The position numbers and the translations under genes are program-made. Of a stretch of DNA of 64,000 nt, positions 1-9,177 are shown piece by piece. Origin of the DNA: CAWIXB01 sp963839955 (GTDB lineage: Bacteria > Actinomycetota > Actinomycetes > JACCUZ01); contig CAWIXB010000001.1 in the NCBI GenBank assembly GCA_963839955.1, forward strand, positions 62,001 through 126,000. The letters run 5' to 3'. Below the pieces are notes generated by a model. The model had not been told where the DNA came from and searched no databases. It worked only from the letters and a program-made list of their open reading frames with translations. Every line of letters starts with the position of its first letter. The first letter of the stretch is position 1.

Positions 1-593
1 CGAGCGCGATGCCGCACAAGATGAACACCCGCTCGTGCGAGCGCGTGAACGGACTCGCTGTCGTGCTGCGTGGCTACCTGTCGATGGTCGGCGAGCTGTC
101 GGGGACGCAGTGGAACGAGGGCGACGTGTCGTGCTCGGTGGTGCGGCGCGTCGCGCTGCCTGGTGCGTTCTTCGCGGCCGACGGCCTCTTCGAGACGTTC
201 CTCACCGTGCTCGACGACTTCGGCGCCTACCCCGCGGTCGTGCGCCGCGAGCTCGACCGCTACCTGCCGTTCCTGGCGACCACCAAGGTGCTGATGGCCG
301 CGGTGCGCAAGGGTGTCGGGCGCGAGCAGGCGCACGAGGCCATCAAGGAGCACGCGGTCGCCGTCGGGCTCGCGATGCGCGAGACAGGCGCCGAGGGCAA
401 CGACCTCCTCGACCGGCTCGCGGGTGACGCCCGGCTGGGTCTGTCGCGCGCCGAGCTCGCTGCGATCGTGGACGACCCGGCCGGCTTCACCGGCGCGGCC
501 GACGCACAGGTCGGCGCCGTCGTGGCGAGGGTCGCGGCCGTCGTACGCCGGCACCCGCAGGCGGCGGCCTACGACCCGGCGCCGATCCTCTAG
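1..593 (+). CDS. purB: Adenylosuccinate lyase, C-terminal part (5' end outside window)
   Basis: PurB cleaves SAICAR to AICAR and adenylosuccinate to AMP, two steps of purine synthesis. The visible 197 or so residues begin inside the fumarase/aspartase-superfamily signature SAMPHKMN, which carries the flexible catalytic-loop serine, and continue with the helical C-terminal domain. The first complete codon is at 3. The rest of the gene lies upstream of the window. The reading frame is intact to the TAG at 591-593. It is co-oriented with purC, but the two are separated by two minus-strand genes. The identification rests on the signature and the pathway context. Confidence 0.9.
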   Translation, partial: SAMPHKMNTRSCERVNGLAVVLRGYLSMVGELSGTQWNEGDVSCSVVRRVALPGAFFAADGLFETFLTVLDDFGAYPAVVRRELDRYLPFLATTKVLMAAVRKGVGREQAHEAIKEHAVAVGLAMRETGAEGNDLLDRLAGDARLGLSRAELAAIVDDPAGFTGAADAQVGAVVARVAAVVRRHPQAAAYDPAPIL

Positions 594-612
594 TCCGTCC
601 CAGGGCCGCTCG

Positions 613-1263
613 TCAGCCCTGCCGGTAGAGCCCGTCGGCGTAGGCCGGTCCGTAGTACGCCTCGAGATCGGCCAAATCCGCGTCCGGCCGCTCCAACGTC
701 CGGGCGATGACCGCCCGGCTCGGCAGGGCGGCCGCGGCCTCGTTGTCGTCACCGTCCCAGCTCGCCGGGTCCCACAGCCTGGACCGCAGGAACGCCTTCG
801 CGCAGTGGTGGAACACCTGCTCGACGTCGACGACGAGCGCCAGCTTCGGGCGGTGGCCCTTGACGACCATGTCGTCGAGGAACGGGGCTTCGCGCACCAG
901 CCGGGCACGGCCGTTGATGCGCAACGTGTCGGTGCGGCCGGGCACCAGGAAGATCAGCCCGACGTGCGGGTTGGACAGCACGTTGTGCCAGCCGTCGGCC
1001 CGCCGGTTGCCGGGCCGCTCGGGGATCGCGACGGTCGTGTCGTTCAGCACCGTTGCAAAGCCGGGCGGGTCCCCCTTGGGTGACACGTCGCAGGTTCCGT
1101 CGGTGGCCGAGGTCGCGACCAGGCAGAACGGTGAGGCGGCCAGCCACGCCCGGTCGAGGTCGTGCAACCGGGTCCGGTCCTTGTCGAGGACCCGCTGGCT
1201 GGGTTCGCCGAGCAGCTCGCGCAACTCCGCCTCGGTGGTGATCTCGGTCCACGGGCTCGTCAT
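613..1263 (-). CDS. FMN-dependent PPOX-type flavoprotein (MSMEG_1061-like)
   Basis: A 216-residue protein of the pyridoxamine 5'-phosphate oxidase split-barrel superfamily. A recognisable stretch, CDVSPKGDPPGF, is followed by a FMN-site-like region (IPERPGNRRADGWHN) and LIFLVPGRTDTLRING, all typical of the MSMEG_1061 subgroup. Members bind FMN or F420, and the substrate is not predictable. The start is the ATG at 1263; frame continues upstream without a better start. It lies 44 bp downstream of the MFS gene on the same strand, so the two may be co-transcribed. It converges with purB with only 19 bp between stops. Confidence 0.85.
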   Translation of the reverse strand: MTSPWTEITTEAELRELLGEPSQRVLDKDRTRLHDLDRAWLAASPFCLVATSATDGTCDVSPKGDPPGFATVLNDTTVAIPERPGNRRADGWHNVLSNPHVGLIFLVPGRTDTLRINGRARLVREAPFLDDMVVKGHRPKLALVVDVEQVFHHCAKAFLRSRLWDPASWDGDDNEAAAALPSRAVIARTLERPDADLADLEAYYGPAYADGLYRQG

Positions 1264-1307
1264 GCGGCCATTGTTCACCTCGGGTGCCCGGCGCCGATCC
1301 GGCGACG

Positions 1308-2474
1308 TCACAGGTCGACGAGGACCGGCGTCCCTGTCCGGTTGACGCGAAACGACACGGCGAGCGCGGCCAGCGCGAGAAGCCCGACGGCGAAAGCGGC
1401 TGCGCTGACACCCCGGACACCGCCGACCGAGAACCCGACCGCTCCCGCCACGCTCCCCATGCTGATGCCGAGGTAGATCGTGCTCTGGTGCAGACCCAGC
1501 ACCAACGGGGCCGACTCGGCCGCAGCCGTGGTGAGCCGCACCTGCTGCGGCACGTTGATCATCCAGTGCAGAACGCCCCATCCGGCCGCGAGCACGAGGG
1601 CGGCCCCGAACGTGGTGGACAGCAGGGGGACGGCCGTGGCGGTCACGACGAGCAGCGGGGCCGCGGTGCTGATGGTGCGACCTGCCCCGAGGTGGTCGGT
1701 GAGACGGCCGGTGAGCAGGTTGCCGCCGACGGCTCCGACGCCGAAGCTCAGCAGGATCGCAGCGGTGCGGCCCGCGTCGCCGCCGGTGGCTTGGTGCATG
1801 ACCTGGTCGACGTAGTTGTAGACGGCCCAACTCGTGCTCAAACAGAGCATCGTGGCCAGCAGCGTCACCAGCACCCGGGGATCCGTCAACGGGGCGAGCC
1901 GCGCCTTGAGGGTCGCGGCCGGTCGGCCGGGGAGACGGGGGATCGACGCGGCGACGCCGGCTGCGGCGACCGCTGCGAGCCCGACCACCAGCCACAGGGT
2001 GAACCGCCAGCCGGCTTCCGCGCCGAGCCAGGAGCCGGCCGGTAGCCCCAGCACGATGGCGGCGGTCAGGCCGCCGATGACGACCGACGAGGCGCGCCCT
2101 CGGCGCTCCGGCGGCGCCAGCGCGATGGCCACCGCGAGCGCGTTGGCGGTGTACATGGAGGCACCCAGGCCGGCGACGACCCGGCCGGTCATCGCCAACG
2201 CGAAGTCGCCGGCCACGGCGGTGAGGACGTTGCCCATCGAGAAGACGGCGAGCGCGCCGAGCAGCAGTCGTCGCGGTGGAATGTGCCCGGACACGGCTGC
2301 GAGAAGCGGACCACCCACGGCGTAGGCCAGCGCGAACGTGGTGATCAGCCAGCCAGCGGTGGTCCTGGTCACGCCGAGGTCCCCGGCGATCGGATCGAGG
2401 ATCGGCGCGATGACGAACGTGTCCACGCCCAGGGCGAACGTGCCCGTGGCCAGGGCGAGAAGACGCAGACGCAT
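1308..2474 (-). CDS. MFS transporter, AraJ/PbuE-like drug or purine exporter family
   Basis: A 388-residue major facilitator with about 12 hydrophobic helices. The N-terminal half carries the typical DTFVIAPILDPIAGDLGV helix 1, a loop 2-3 region (SGHIPPRRLLL) and GRVVAGLGASMYTANALA. This is the pattern of the DHA1 branch that includes AraJ, YdhP and PbuE. Substrate cannot be assigned. A purine-related role is only suggested by the divergent purC next door. I chose the ATG at 2474, which places helix 1 right after the start. Longer versions would overlap purC. The two start codons are separated by only 17 bp, so the promoters must overlap the neighbouring coding sequences. Confidence 0.85.
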   Translation of the reverse strand: MRLRLLALATGTFALGVDTFVIAPILDPIAGDLGVTRTTAGWLITTFALAYAVGGPLLAAVSGHIPPRRLLLGALAVFSMGNVLTAVAGDFALAMTGRVVAGLGASMYTANALAVAIALAPPERRGRASSVVIGGLTAAIVLGLPAGSWLGAEAGWRFTLWLVVGLAAVAAAGVAASIPRLPGRPAATLKARLAPLTDPRVLVTLLATMLCLSTSWAVYNYVDQVMHQATGGDAGRTAAILLSFGVGAVGGNLLTGRLTDHLGAGRTISTAAPLLVVTATAVPLLSTTFGAALVLAAGWGVLHWMINVPQQVRLTTAAAESAPLVLGLHQSTIYLGISMGSVAGAVGFSVGGVRGVSAAAFAVGLLALAALAVSFRVNRTGTPVLVDL

Positions 2475-2491
2475 GCTGCGACACTTGCCCG

Positions 2492-3346
2492 GTGGCGGAC
2501 TACCGACACCTGCACAGCGGCAAGGTGCGCGATCTCTACGCAGCACCCGATGGTCTGTTGCTGATGGTGGCGAGCGACCGGATCTCGGCGTACGACCATG
2601 TGCTGCCGACGCCCATCCCCGACAAGGGGCGCGTGCTGACCCAGCTGTCCGTGTGGTGGTTCGAGCAGCTCGCCGACGTGGTGCCCAACCACGTGGTGTC
2701 CTCGGACGTGCCCGAGGAGTACGCCGGGCGGGCGCTGCTGTGTCAACGGCTGGACATGTTGCCGGTGGAGTGTGTGGCGCGCGGCTACCTCGCTGGGTCG
2801 GGGCTCGTCGAGTACCGGGAGTCAGGTGCGGTGTGCGGTGTCGCGCTGCCCGACGGGCTGTTGGAGGGGTCGCGGCTGCCCGAGCCGATCTTCACGCCGG
2901 CGACCAAGGCCGACCTCGGCGAGCACGACGAGAACGTGTCGTTCGAGCAGGTCGCCGCGACGACCGGCGAGGACGTCGCTGGCGAGCTGCGCCGGCTGAC
3001 GCTCGCGGTCTACCGGCGCGCTCACGAGATCGGGCTGGGCCGGGGTGTCGTGGTCGCCGACACGAAGTTCGAGTTCGGTCGTGCCGCGGATGGCGGGCTC
3101 GTCCTCGCCGACGAGGTGCTCACGCCCGACTCGTCGCGCTTCTGGCCCGCCGAGCAGTGGCGACCGGGAGGTCAGCAGCCGTCGTACGACAAGCAGTTCG
3201 TGCGTGACTGGCTCACGTCCCCCGCCTCGGGCTGGGACCGCGGCTCCGACGAGCCACCGCCGCCGTTGCCCGACGAGGTCGTCGAGGCGACCCGCGGGCG
3301 GTACGTCGAGGCGTACGAGCGCCTCACCGGCGAGCGCTGGAGCTGA
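2492..3346 (+). CDS. purC: Phosphoribosylaminoimidazole-succinocarboxamide synthase (SAICAR synthetase)
   Basis: PurC joins CAIR and aspartate with ATP to make SAICAR in cytosolic purine synthesis. The 284-residue product has the nucleotide loop HSGKVRDLY at 8-16, signature 1 LPVECVARGYLAGSG at 90-104 and signature 2 VADTKFEFG at 188-196. The length fits the long actinobacterial form. The start is GTG at 2492. The frame is unbroken. It is divergent from the MFS gene and 25 bp upstream of galE. Confidence 0.97.
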   Translation: MADYRHLHSGKVRDLYAAPDGLLLMVASDRISAYDHVLPTPIPDKGRVLTQLSVWWFEQLADVVPNHVVSSDVPEEYAGRALLCQRLDMLPVECVARGYLAGSGLVEYRESGAVCGVALPDGLLEGSRLPEPIFTPATKADLGEHDENVSFEQVAATTGEDVAGELRRLTLAVYRRAHEIGLGRGVVVADTKFEFGRAADGGLVLADEVLTPDSSRFWPAEQWRPGGQQPSYDKQFVRDWLTSPASGWDRGSDEPPPPLPDEVVEATRGRYVEAYERLTGERWS

Positions 3347-3371
3347 TCGCCGCCTCGCTAGGGTGAGCGCC

Positions 3372-4325
3372 GTGACGTGGTTGCTCACCGGCGGTGCCGG
3401 CTACATCGGCGGGCACATCGTGCGCGCGTTCCAGCGGGCCGAGATGCCCCTTGTCGTGCTCGACGACCTGTCGACCGGCCGGCGCGAGGTGCTGCCCGAC
3501 GACGTGCCCTTCGTCGAGGCGTCGCTGCTCGACGGCGAAGCCGTGCGGGCTGCCTTGAAGGAGCACGAGGTCACGGGTGTCGTGCACCTGGCGGCGAAGA
3601 AGGCGGTCGAGGAGTCGGTGTCGCGGCCGCTGTACTACTGGCACGAGAACGTCGGTGGGATGCGCCGTCTGCTCGAGGCGTGCGAGGACACCGGGGTGTC
3701 GCGGCTGCTGTTCTCCTCGAGCGCGGCTGTGTATGGCACGCCGCCGACCGAGCACGTCACCGAGGACACCGAGACGAAGCCGGTGAGCCCCTACGGCCAG
3801 ACCAAGCTCGCCGGCGAGATGCTGCTGCAGGGAGTGGCCGGCGCCCGCGATGTCCGTTGGGCGGCGCTGCGCTACTTCAATGTCGCCGGTGCCGGTGCAC
3901 CCGAGCTCGGTGACCGCAGCGTCAGCAACCTCGTGCCGATGGTGTTCCGCGCGCTCGCGCAGGGCCAGAACCCCAAGGTCTTCGGCGGCGACTACGACAC
4001 CCGCGACGGCAGCTGCGTCCGCGACTACATCCATGTCGTCGATCTCGCCGAGGCGCACGTAGCTGCCGCGCGACGCATCGACGAGGGTCCGCTCGGCGCG
4101 GTCTACAACGTCGGGCGCGGCGAGGGCGTGACGGTGAAGGAGGTCATGACCGCGGTGCGCGAGGCGACCGGCGTCGACTTCACCTACGACGTGGTCGACC
4201 GTCGGCCGGGCGACCCGGCTGCCTACTACGCCGACCCCGCCAAGATCGAGAAGGACGTCGGCTGGCGGGCGCGTCTCGACCTGTTGGACATGGTGCGCAG
4301 CGCCTGGGAGGCCCGGCAGGCCTGA
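3372..4325 (+). CDS. galE: UDP-glucose 4-epimerase family protein
   Basis: An extended short-chain dehydrogenase of 317 residues that interconverts UDP-glucose and UDP-galactose or related nucleotide sugars. It has the Rossmann motif TGGAGYIGG at 6-14, the serine cluster FSSSAAVYG near 114-122 and the catalytic YGQTK at 141-145. The C-terminal ends with RPGDPAAYYADPAKI, typical of GalE. I chose GTG 3372, which is preceded by an AGGGTGAG-like ribosome site. GTG 3363 is an alternative. The last 90 or so bases recur as a diverged copy at 5770-5872, so the locus has been rearranged downstream of this gene. Confidence 0.9.
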   Translation: MTWLLTGGAGYIGGHIVRAFQRAEMPLVVLDDLSTGRREVLPDDVPFVEASLLDGEAVRAALKEHEVTGVVHLAAKKAVEESVSRPLYYWHENVGGMRRLLEACEDTGVSRLLFSSSAAVYGTPPTEHVTEDTETKPVSPYGQTKLAGEMLLQGVAGARDVRWAALRYFNVAGAGAPELGDRSVSNLVPMVFRALAQGQNPKVFGGDYDTRDGSCVRDYIHVVDLAEAHVAAARRIDEGPLGAVYNVGRGEGVTVKEVMTAVREATGVDFTYDVVDRRPGDPAAYYADPAKIEKDVGWRARLDLLDMVRSAWEARQA

Positions 4326-4844
4326 GATCTGTCCGGAGCCGAACAGCACGGGGGACAGCGCGGTCGAGAACTCGTCGATCAGACCAGCGTTCACGTACTC
4401 CAGGATCGTCGCGCCGCCGCCCGCGATGCGGACGTCGCGGTCGCCGGCGGCCTCGCGGGCCTGGTCGAGCGCGGGCTCGATGCCGTCGTTGACGAAGTTG
4501 AAAGTCGTGCCGCCCGGCCGCTCCCAGGGATCACGCTTTTCGTGCGTCACGACGAAGACCGGCGTGTGGAACGGCGCCTCCTCCGGCCAGGTCGCCTCGC
4601 CGGCGTCGAACATGCGCTTGCCCATCACGCTCGCGCCGGTGCGCTCGAACGTCTCCCGCACGATGTCGTTGTCGCGCCCCTCCTCGCCGCCCTCGCCAAG
4701 CTTCAGGTTCTCCCGGAGGAACCGCTGCGGGAACATCCACTGCTGCAGTTCCATCCACTGCTGCCCCATCAAGTCCTCGAGGGACTCGGGCGCGATGAAC
4801 CCGTCCAGCGACATCGACACGCTGAAGAACACCTTCCCGGACAT
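4326..4844 (-). pseudogene. Dihydrofolate reductase/RibD C-terminal family protein, 3' truncated
   Basis: The product begins MSGKVFFSVSMSLDGFIA, the standard N-terminus of RibD_C-type reductases. It keeps SVMGKRMFDAGEATWP and VRIAGGGATILEYVNAGLIDE. It follows the family as far as LSPVLFGSG, where about 25-30 C-terminal residues should follow. Instead the frame runs directly into the antisense of galE at 4325 and stays open to 3324, which would make a meaningless fusion of 506 residues. The break falls exactly at the galE stop, so this is a rearrangement junction, not a sequencing slip. The start overlaps the stop of the AHSA1 gene (TGATG), so it was the third gene of the operon. Confidence 0.75.
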
Positions 4845-5350
4845 CAGCCCTCCGCTCCCAACCGAGCGACCTCGGTGACGTAGGCAGCCAGGTTGCTCAG
4901 GGTCTGCTGGGCGCCCTCGATCGCGTGGTACTTCTCGACCGCTTCGTCGCGCAGTTCCTTGGTGGGGAACACCGTGCGCATTTCGATCCGGGTCGCCGCA
5001 CCGTCGGGCGCGAACGTCAGGACCGACTCGAAGGCGTTCGGGTCGCTGCGGGACTCACCGTGGAGCAGCGCGATTCGCTCGGGCGGGGCGATCTCGGTCC
5101 AGGAGATCCACTCCTGGTAGTCCGTCCCGTCCGGTCCGTGCATCACGAAGTCCCACTCGCCGCCGACGCGGAACTCGAACGCGCGCGTGGTGGTGGTGAA
5201 CCCCTCCGGTCCCCACCACCGCGACAGGTGCCGGACCTCGGTGAACGCCTCGAACACCAGCTCCGCTGGGGCGTCGATGACCCGGGAGATGACGACCTCT
5301 CGGTCAGCAGTCGCGGACTGCGTCGGCGCTCTTCGTCCCGTCGCGCTCAT
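4844..5350 (-). CDS. SRPBCC (AHSA1-like START-fold) domain protein
   Basis: A 168-residue protein of the activator of Hsp90 ATPase homolog 1-like family. The landmarks are REVVISRVIDAPAELVFEAF, HLSRWWGPEGF and a C-terminal helix beginning IEGAQQTLSNLAAYV. These proteins form a hydrophobic cavity, and in bacteria they are regularly encoded with an ArsR regulator. It overlaps the ArsR gene at its start (TGATG at 5348-5352) and the truncated reductase at its end, so the three genes form one translationally coupled operon. Ligand unknown. Confidence 0.9.
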   Translation of the reverse strand: MSATGRRAPTQSATADREVVISRVIDAPAELVFEAFTEVRHLSRWWGPEGFTTTTRAFEFRVGGEWDFVMHGPDGTDYQEWISWTEIAPPERIALLHGESRSDPNAFESVLTFAPDGAATRIEMRTVFPTKELRDEAVEKYHAIEGAQQTLSNLAAYVTEVARLGAEG

Positions 5351-5694
5351 CAGCTACTCCTCCTGGCTGCCTTCTTCAGGTCCTGCACGTACGCGTCCAG
5401 TCGGTCGAAGCTCTCGCTCCAGAACCACTCGAACCCGCCGGTCCACTCGTGGACCGGCCGCAGCCCACGGGCGTCAACGCCGTACAGGCGCTGCCGGCCT
5501 GCCTTTCGGTCCCGCACCAACCCGACCTCCCGGAGCACCCGCAGGTGTTTGGACGCCCCCGGCTGGGTCATCCCCAACTCCCGGGCCAACTCAGTCACCG
5601 GCCGCTCACCCGCCCGCAGCAGCACCAAGATCTCCCGGCGCTGCGGCTCGGCGATTGCGTTGAAGACGTCCGACGTCGTCGCTGCTCGTGCCAT
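5350..5694 (-). CDS. ArsR-family winged-helix transcriptional regulator
   Basis: A 114-residue repressor-like protein with the helix-turn-helix PVTELARELGMTQPGASKHLRVLREVGLV and the wing KAGRQRLYGVDARGLRPVHEW. It is the subtype found with AHSA1/SRPBCC partners and lacks the cysteine metal site of metal-sensing ArsR proteins, so it probably does not sense a metal. It is the first gene of the operon. A perfect inverted repeat 11 bp upstream of the ATG is a plausible autoregulatory operator. Confidence 0.9.
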   Translation of the reverse strand: MARAATTSDVFNAIAEPQRREILVLLRAGERPVTELARELGMTQPGASKHLRVLREVGLVRDRKAGRQRLYGVDARGLRPVHEWTGGFEWFWSESFDRLDAYVQDLKKAARRSS

Positions 5695-5704
5695 TGGCTT
5701 ATCC

Positions 5705-5722
5705 TATGCCCATATCGGCATA
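5705..5722 (-). promoter_or_regulatory. Candidate ArsR operator (inverted repeat)
   Basis: TATGCC and GGCATA form perfect 6-bp arms around a 6-bp spacer, immediately upstream of the arsR start at 5694. The position and symmetry fit a dimeric winged-helix repressor site overlapping its own promoter. Seen in the sequence; binding is inferred. Confidence 0.5.
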
Positions 5723-5769
5723 CGTCAAGTTGAGACGAATCACGCGATCGAGACGAAGCACGCGGATGT

Positions 5770-5872
5770 TGTCGACGCCGACGCTGCCAAGGCCGAGAAG
5801 GACGTCGGCCGGAAGGCGAGCCTCGACCTGTCGGACGTGATGCGCAGCGCGTGGGAGGCGCGCCAGTCCTGA
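5770..5872 (+). pseudogene. galE 3'-end remnant
   Basis: The frame ending at 5872 reads AKAEKDVGRKASLDLSD, then VMRSAWEARQS and a stop. It matches the last residues of the intact galE (AKIEKDVGWRARLDLLD, then MVRSAWEARQA). The nucleotide match is clear but has diverged, and no GalE sequence precedes it. It is therefore a leftover 3' end, not a gene. Just upstream (5731-5763) a short imperfect tandem repeat of GAGACGAANCACGCG is present. Together with the intact copy it brackets the ArsR/AHSA1/reductase insert. Confidence 0.7.
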
Positions 5873-5935
5873 GGACCGGACCGGGGTCAGTAGGCTGAGA
5901 TGACCGCCCAACCTCTCCGGCAGGGAGCGCCCCGG

Positions 5936-6184
5936 ATGGCCCGTGTCGTCGTCGATGTCATGCTCAAACCGGAGATCCTCGACCCCCAGGGCAAAGCCGT
6001 CAGCGAGGCGCTGCCACGGCTGGGCTTCGACGGCATCTCGGACGTCCGCCAGGGCAAGCGCTTCGAGCTCGAGCTCGACGGCGACGTCACCGAGGAGCGC
6101 CTGGCGCAGATCCGCAACGCGGCCGAGACGCTGCTGTCCAACCCGGTGATCGAGGACTACACCGTGCACGTGGAGACGGAGTGA
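5936..6184 (+). CDS. purS: Phosphoribosylformylglycinamidine synthase subunit PurS
   Basis: PurS is the small structural subunit of FGAM synthase and helps PurQ pass ammonia to PurL. The 82-residue product starts MARVVVDVMLKPEILDPQGK and ends NPVIEDYTVHVETE, both family hallmarks. I chose ATG 5936 because it matches the family N-terminus and has AGGGAG about 8 bases upstream; an in-frame ATG at 5900 adds an unrelated leader. The stop overlaps the purQ GTG (GTGA), so translation is probably coupled. Confidence 0.95.
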   Translation: MARVVVDVMLKPEILDPQGKAVSEALPRLGFDGISDVRQGKRFELELDGDVTEERLAQIRNAAETLLSNPVIEDYTVHVETE

Positions 6185-6872
6185 GCTCTGCAGCCGGGAT
6201 GCGGGTCGGGGTCGTCACGTTCCCGGGATCACTGGACGACGGTGACGCGCGTCGCGCCGTGCGGGCTGCCGGGGCCGAGCCGGTGGCGCTCTGGCACGGC
6301 GACCAGGACCTGCAGGCTTGTCGACGCCGTGGTGCTCCCCGGCGGCTTCTCCTACGGCGACTACCTCCGCTGCGGCGCGATCGCGCGGTTCGCGCCGGTG
6401 ATGACGGAGGTCTTCGCGCAAGGCCGAGCAGGGCCTTCCGGTGCTCGGCATCTGCAACGGCTTCCAGATCCTGTGCGAGTCGCACCTGCTGCCTGGGGCG
6501 CTCATCCGCAACGACCACCGCAAGTTCGTCTGCCGCGACCAGAGGTTGCGCGTCGAGAGCACGTCGACCGCGTGGACCTCGGCGTACGACGATGGCCAGG
6601 AGATCGTCGTACCGCTGAAGAACGGCGAGGGCGGCTTCGTCGCCGACGAGGCGACGCTCGACCGGTTGGAGGGTGAGGGTCGGGTCGTCGCGCGCTACCT
6701 CGGCGACAACCCCAACGGCTCCTACCGCGACATCGCGGGCGTCGCGAACGAGCGCGGCAACGTCGTCGGCCTGATGCCCCACCCAGAGCACGCCGTCGAG
6801 TCACTGACCGGCCCCACCACCGACGGGCTCGGCTTCTTCACCTCGGTGCTGCGCGCGGTGGTGTCGGCGTGA
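6181..6872 (+). CDS. purQ: Phosphoribosylformylglycinamidine synthase subunit PurQ (two frame breaks as sequenced)
   Basis: PurQ is the class I glutamine amidotransferase that supplies ammonia to PurL. All catalytic pieces are present but in three frames: MRVGVVTFPGSLDD, then VDAVVLPGGFSYGDYLRCG, then the nucleophile motif VLGICNGFQ and the His-Glu motif MPHPEH. The breaks fall near 6317-6319, where one base is extra between CAG and GTCGAC, and near 6420, where one extra A follows GCGC. Removing one base at each point restores a protein of about 229 residues with no gap. Sequence error is therefore more likely than loss of function. The end overlaps purL by 4 bases. Confidence 0.85.
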
Positions 6873-9177
6873 CTGGCTGGATCGACACGGTCAAGGACGC
6901 CGAGGCGACGCCCGAGGACGAGCAGCCGCACCGCGCGCTGGGGTTGCGCGACGACGAGTACGCGCGCATCCGCGACATCCTCGGGCGTCGCCCGACGAGC
7001 GCCGAGCTGGCGATGTACTCGGTGATGTGGAGCGAGCACTGCTCCTACAAGTCGTCGAAGGTGCATCTGCGCCAGTTCGGCGACAAAGCCCCGGCGACGG
7101 ATGCGTTGCTGGTCGGCATCGGCGAGAACGCGGGTGTCGTCGACGTCGGCCAGGGCTGGGCGGTGACGTTCAAGGTCGAGTCGCACAACCACCCGTCCTA
7201 CGTCGAGCCCCACCAGGGCGCGGCCACCGGCGTCGGCGGCATCGTCCGCGACATCATGTCGATGGGCGCGCGCCCGGTGGCTGTCATGGACCCGTTGCGG
7301 TTCGGCTCGGCGGACGCGGAGGACACCCGACGGGTGCTGCCGGGTGTCGTCGCGGGCATCGGTGGCTACGGCAACTGCCTGGGCCTGCCCAATATCGGTG
7401 GCGAGGTGGTGTTCGACCCGTCGTACGCCGGCAATCCCCTCGTCAATGCGTTGTGCGTCGGGGTGATGCGCGCCGACGAGATCAAGCTCGCGCACGCGTC
7501 GGGCAGCGGGAACCTCGTCGTACTCTTCGGCGCGCGCACCGGCGGCGATGGCATCGGTGGCGTCTCGGTGCTCGCGAGCGAGACCTTCGACGACACGAAG
7601 ACCAGCAAGCGCCCGAGCGTGCAGGTCGGCGACCCGTTCATGGAGAAGGTCCTCATCGAGTGCTGCCTCGAGGTCTTCGCCGCCGACCTCGTCGTCGGCA
7701 TCCAGGATCTCGGCGGCGCGGGGCTCTCCTGCGCGACGTCCGAGCTCGCGTCCAACGGTGACGGTGGCATGCACGTCTGGCTCGACCGGGTGCCGCTGCG
7801 CGACGCGACGCTGCGCCCCGAAGAGATCCTGATGAGCGAGTCGCAGGAGCGCATGTGCGCGGTGGTCGAGCCGGGCAAGCTCGACGCGTTCCTCGACATC
7901 TGCCGTCGCTGGGACGTGACGGCGAACGTCATCGGCGAGGTGAACGACTCGCGGCGACTGACCGTCGAGTGGCACGGCGACACCATCTGCGACGTGCCGC
8001 CGCGCACCGTCGCGCACGACGGCCCGGTCTACGAGCGGCCGTACGCGCGCCCCGCCTGGCAGGACGACCTGCAGGCAGCCGGGCCGGATGACCTCGCGCG
8101 TCCGTCGACGGCAGGTGAGCTGCGCGACACGGTGCTGCGGCTCGCGGCCTCGCCCAACCTCTCGTCACGGGCCTGGGTCACCGACCAGTACGACCGCTAC
8201 GTGCTCGGCAACACGGTCCTCGCGCAGCCGTGTGACGCCGGGATGGTGCGCGTCGACGAGGCCAGCGGACTCGGCGTCGCGGTCGCGACCGACGCCAACG
8301 GGCGGTACACCAAGCTCGACCCGTACGCCGGCGCACAGCTCGCCCTGTCGGAGGCCTACCGCAACGTCGCCGTGTCCGGTGCCTCACCGCTCGCTGTCAC
8401 GAACTGCCTGAACTTCGGCTCGCCCGAGGACCCGGACGTGATGTGGCAGTTCGCCGAGGCGACCCGGGGGCTGGCCGACGGGTGCCTCGCACTCGGCGTA
8501 CCGGTGACCGGCGGCAACGTCAGCTTCTACAACCAGACCGGCGACGCCCCGATCCACCCGACACCCGTCGTGGGCGTCCTCGGCGTGATCGACGACGTGA
8601 GCCGGCGTACCCCGCTCGCTCCGGCGGACGGGCAGCAACTGCTGCTGCTCGGCGAGACTCGCGACGAGCTGGGTGGCTCCGAGTGGGCCCACGTCGTACA
8701 CGGTCATCTCGGCGGTCGCCCGCCTCAGGTCGACCTGGCCGCCGAGGCCGCACTCGCGCGGGTCCTGACCGCCGCGTCGGCCCGCGGCCTGGTGGGCGCG
8801 GCGCACGACGTGAGCGACGGCGGCCTGGCGCAGTGCCTGGTCGAGATGGCCCTGGCCGCCGACGTGGGCGTGTCCGCGACGGTCGAGGGTGACCCGTTCG
8901 TGGCGCTGTTCAGCGAGTCTGTCGCGCGCGCGGTCGTCGCTGTCGACGTGGTCTCAGGTCGACGACGATGCTGGCGCTCTGCGCCGAGCACGGCGTCCCG
9001 GCCGCGCGACTCGGCACCGTCACTGGCGACTCGCTCTTGATCAATACACCCGGGCCGTCGACCCGTACGCCGGGGGCATCGACAGGTGCGCCGGGAGCGT
9101 TCGACTCGTCGTTCTCGCTCCCCGTCTCCGAACTCCGCGAGTCGTCCGACGCCACCCTCCCCACCCTCTTCGCCTGA
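6869..9177 (+). CDS. purL: Phosphoribosylformylglycinamidine synthase subunit PurL (one frame break near 8955)
   Basis: PurL uses ATP and ammonia from PurQ to convert FGAR to FGAM. The long first frame carries MYSVMWSEHCSYKSSK, FKVESHNHPSYVEPHQGAATG and GAAHDVSDGGLAQCL, all diagnostic. Near 8955 the frame shifts by an apparent one-base deletion, and the C-terminus continues from 8968 as LALCAEHGVPAARLG to ATLPTLFA. The joined length of about 769 residues is normal to slightly long. The extra length is a Pro/Thr/Ser/Gly-rich insertion (TPGPSTRTPGASTGAPG) at about 9046-9105, before the last conserved helix. The GTG start overlaps purQ. Confidence 0.9.

Noticed and set aside
613..2484. A 623-residue minus-strand protein joining the MFS region to the PPOX protein
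   Set aside because: The upper part is out of frame with the clear MFS sequence and is low-complexity. The PPOX protein has its own ATG at 1263.
3324..4844. A 506-residue fusion of the reductase and a new C-terminus
   Set aside because: The C-terminal 330 residues are only the antisense of galE and have no family features.
6722..8017. Long minus-strand reading frames opposite purL, galE, the M6 protease and recBCD
   Set aside because: High GC content keeps antisense frames open. They show Arg/Pro-rich composition, no motifs and no ribosome sites.
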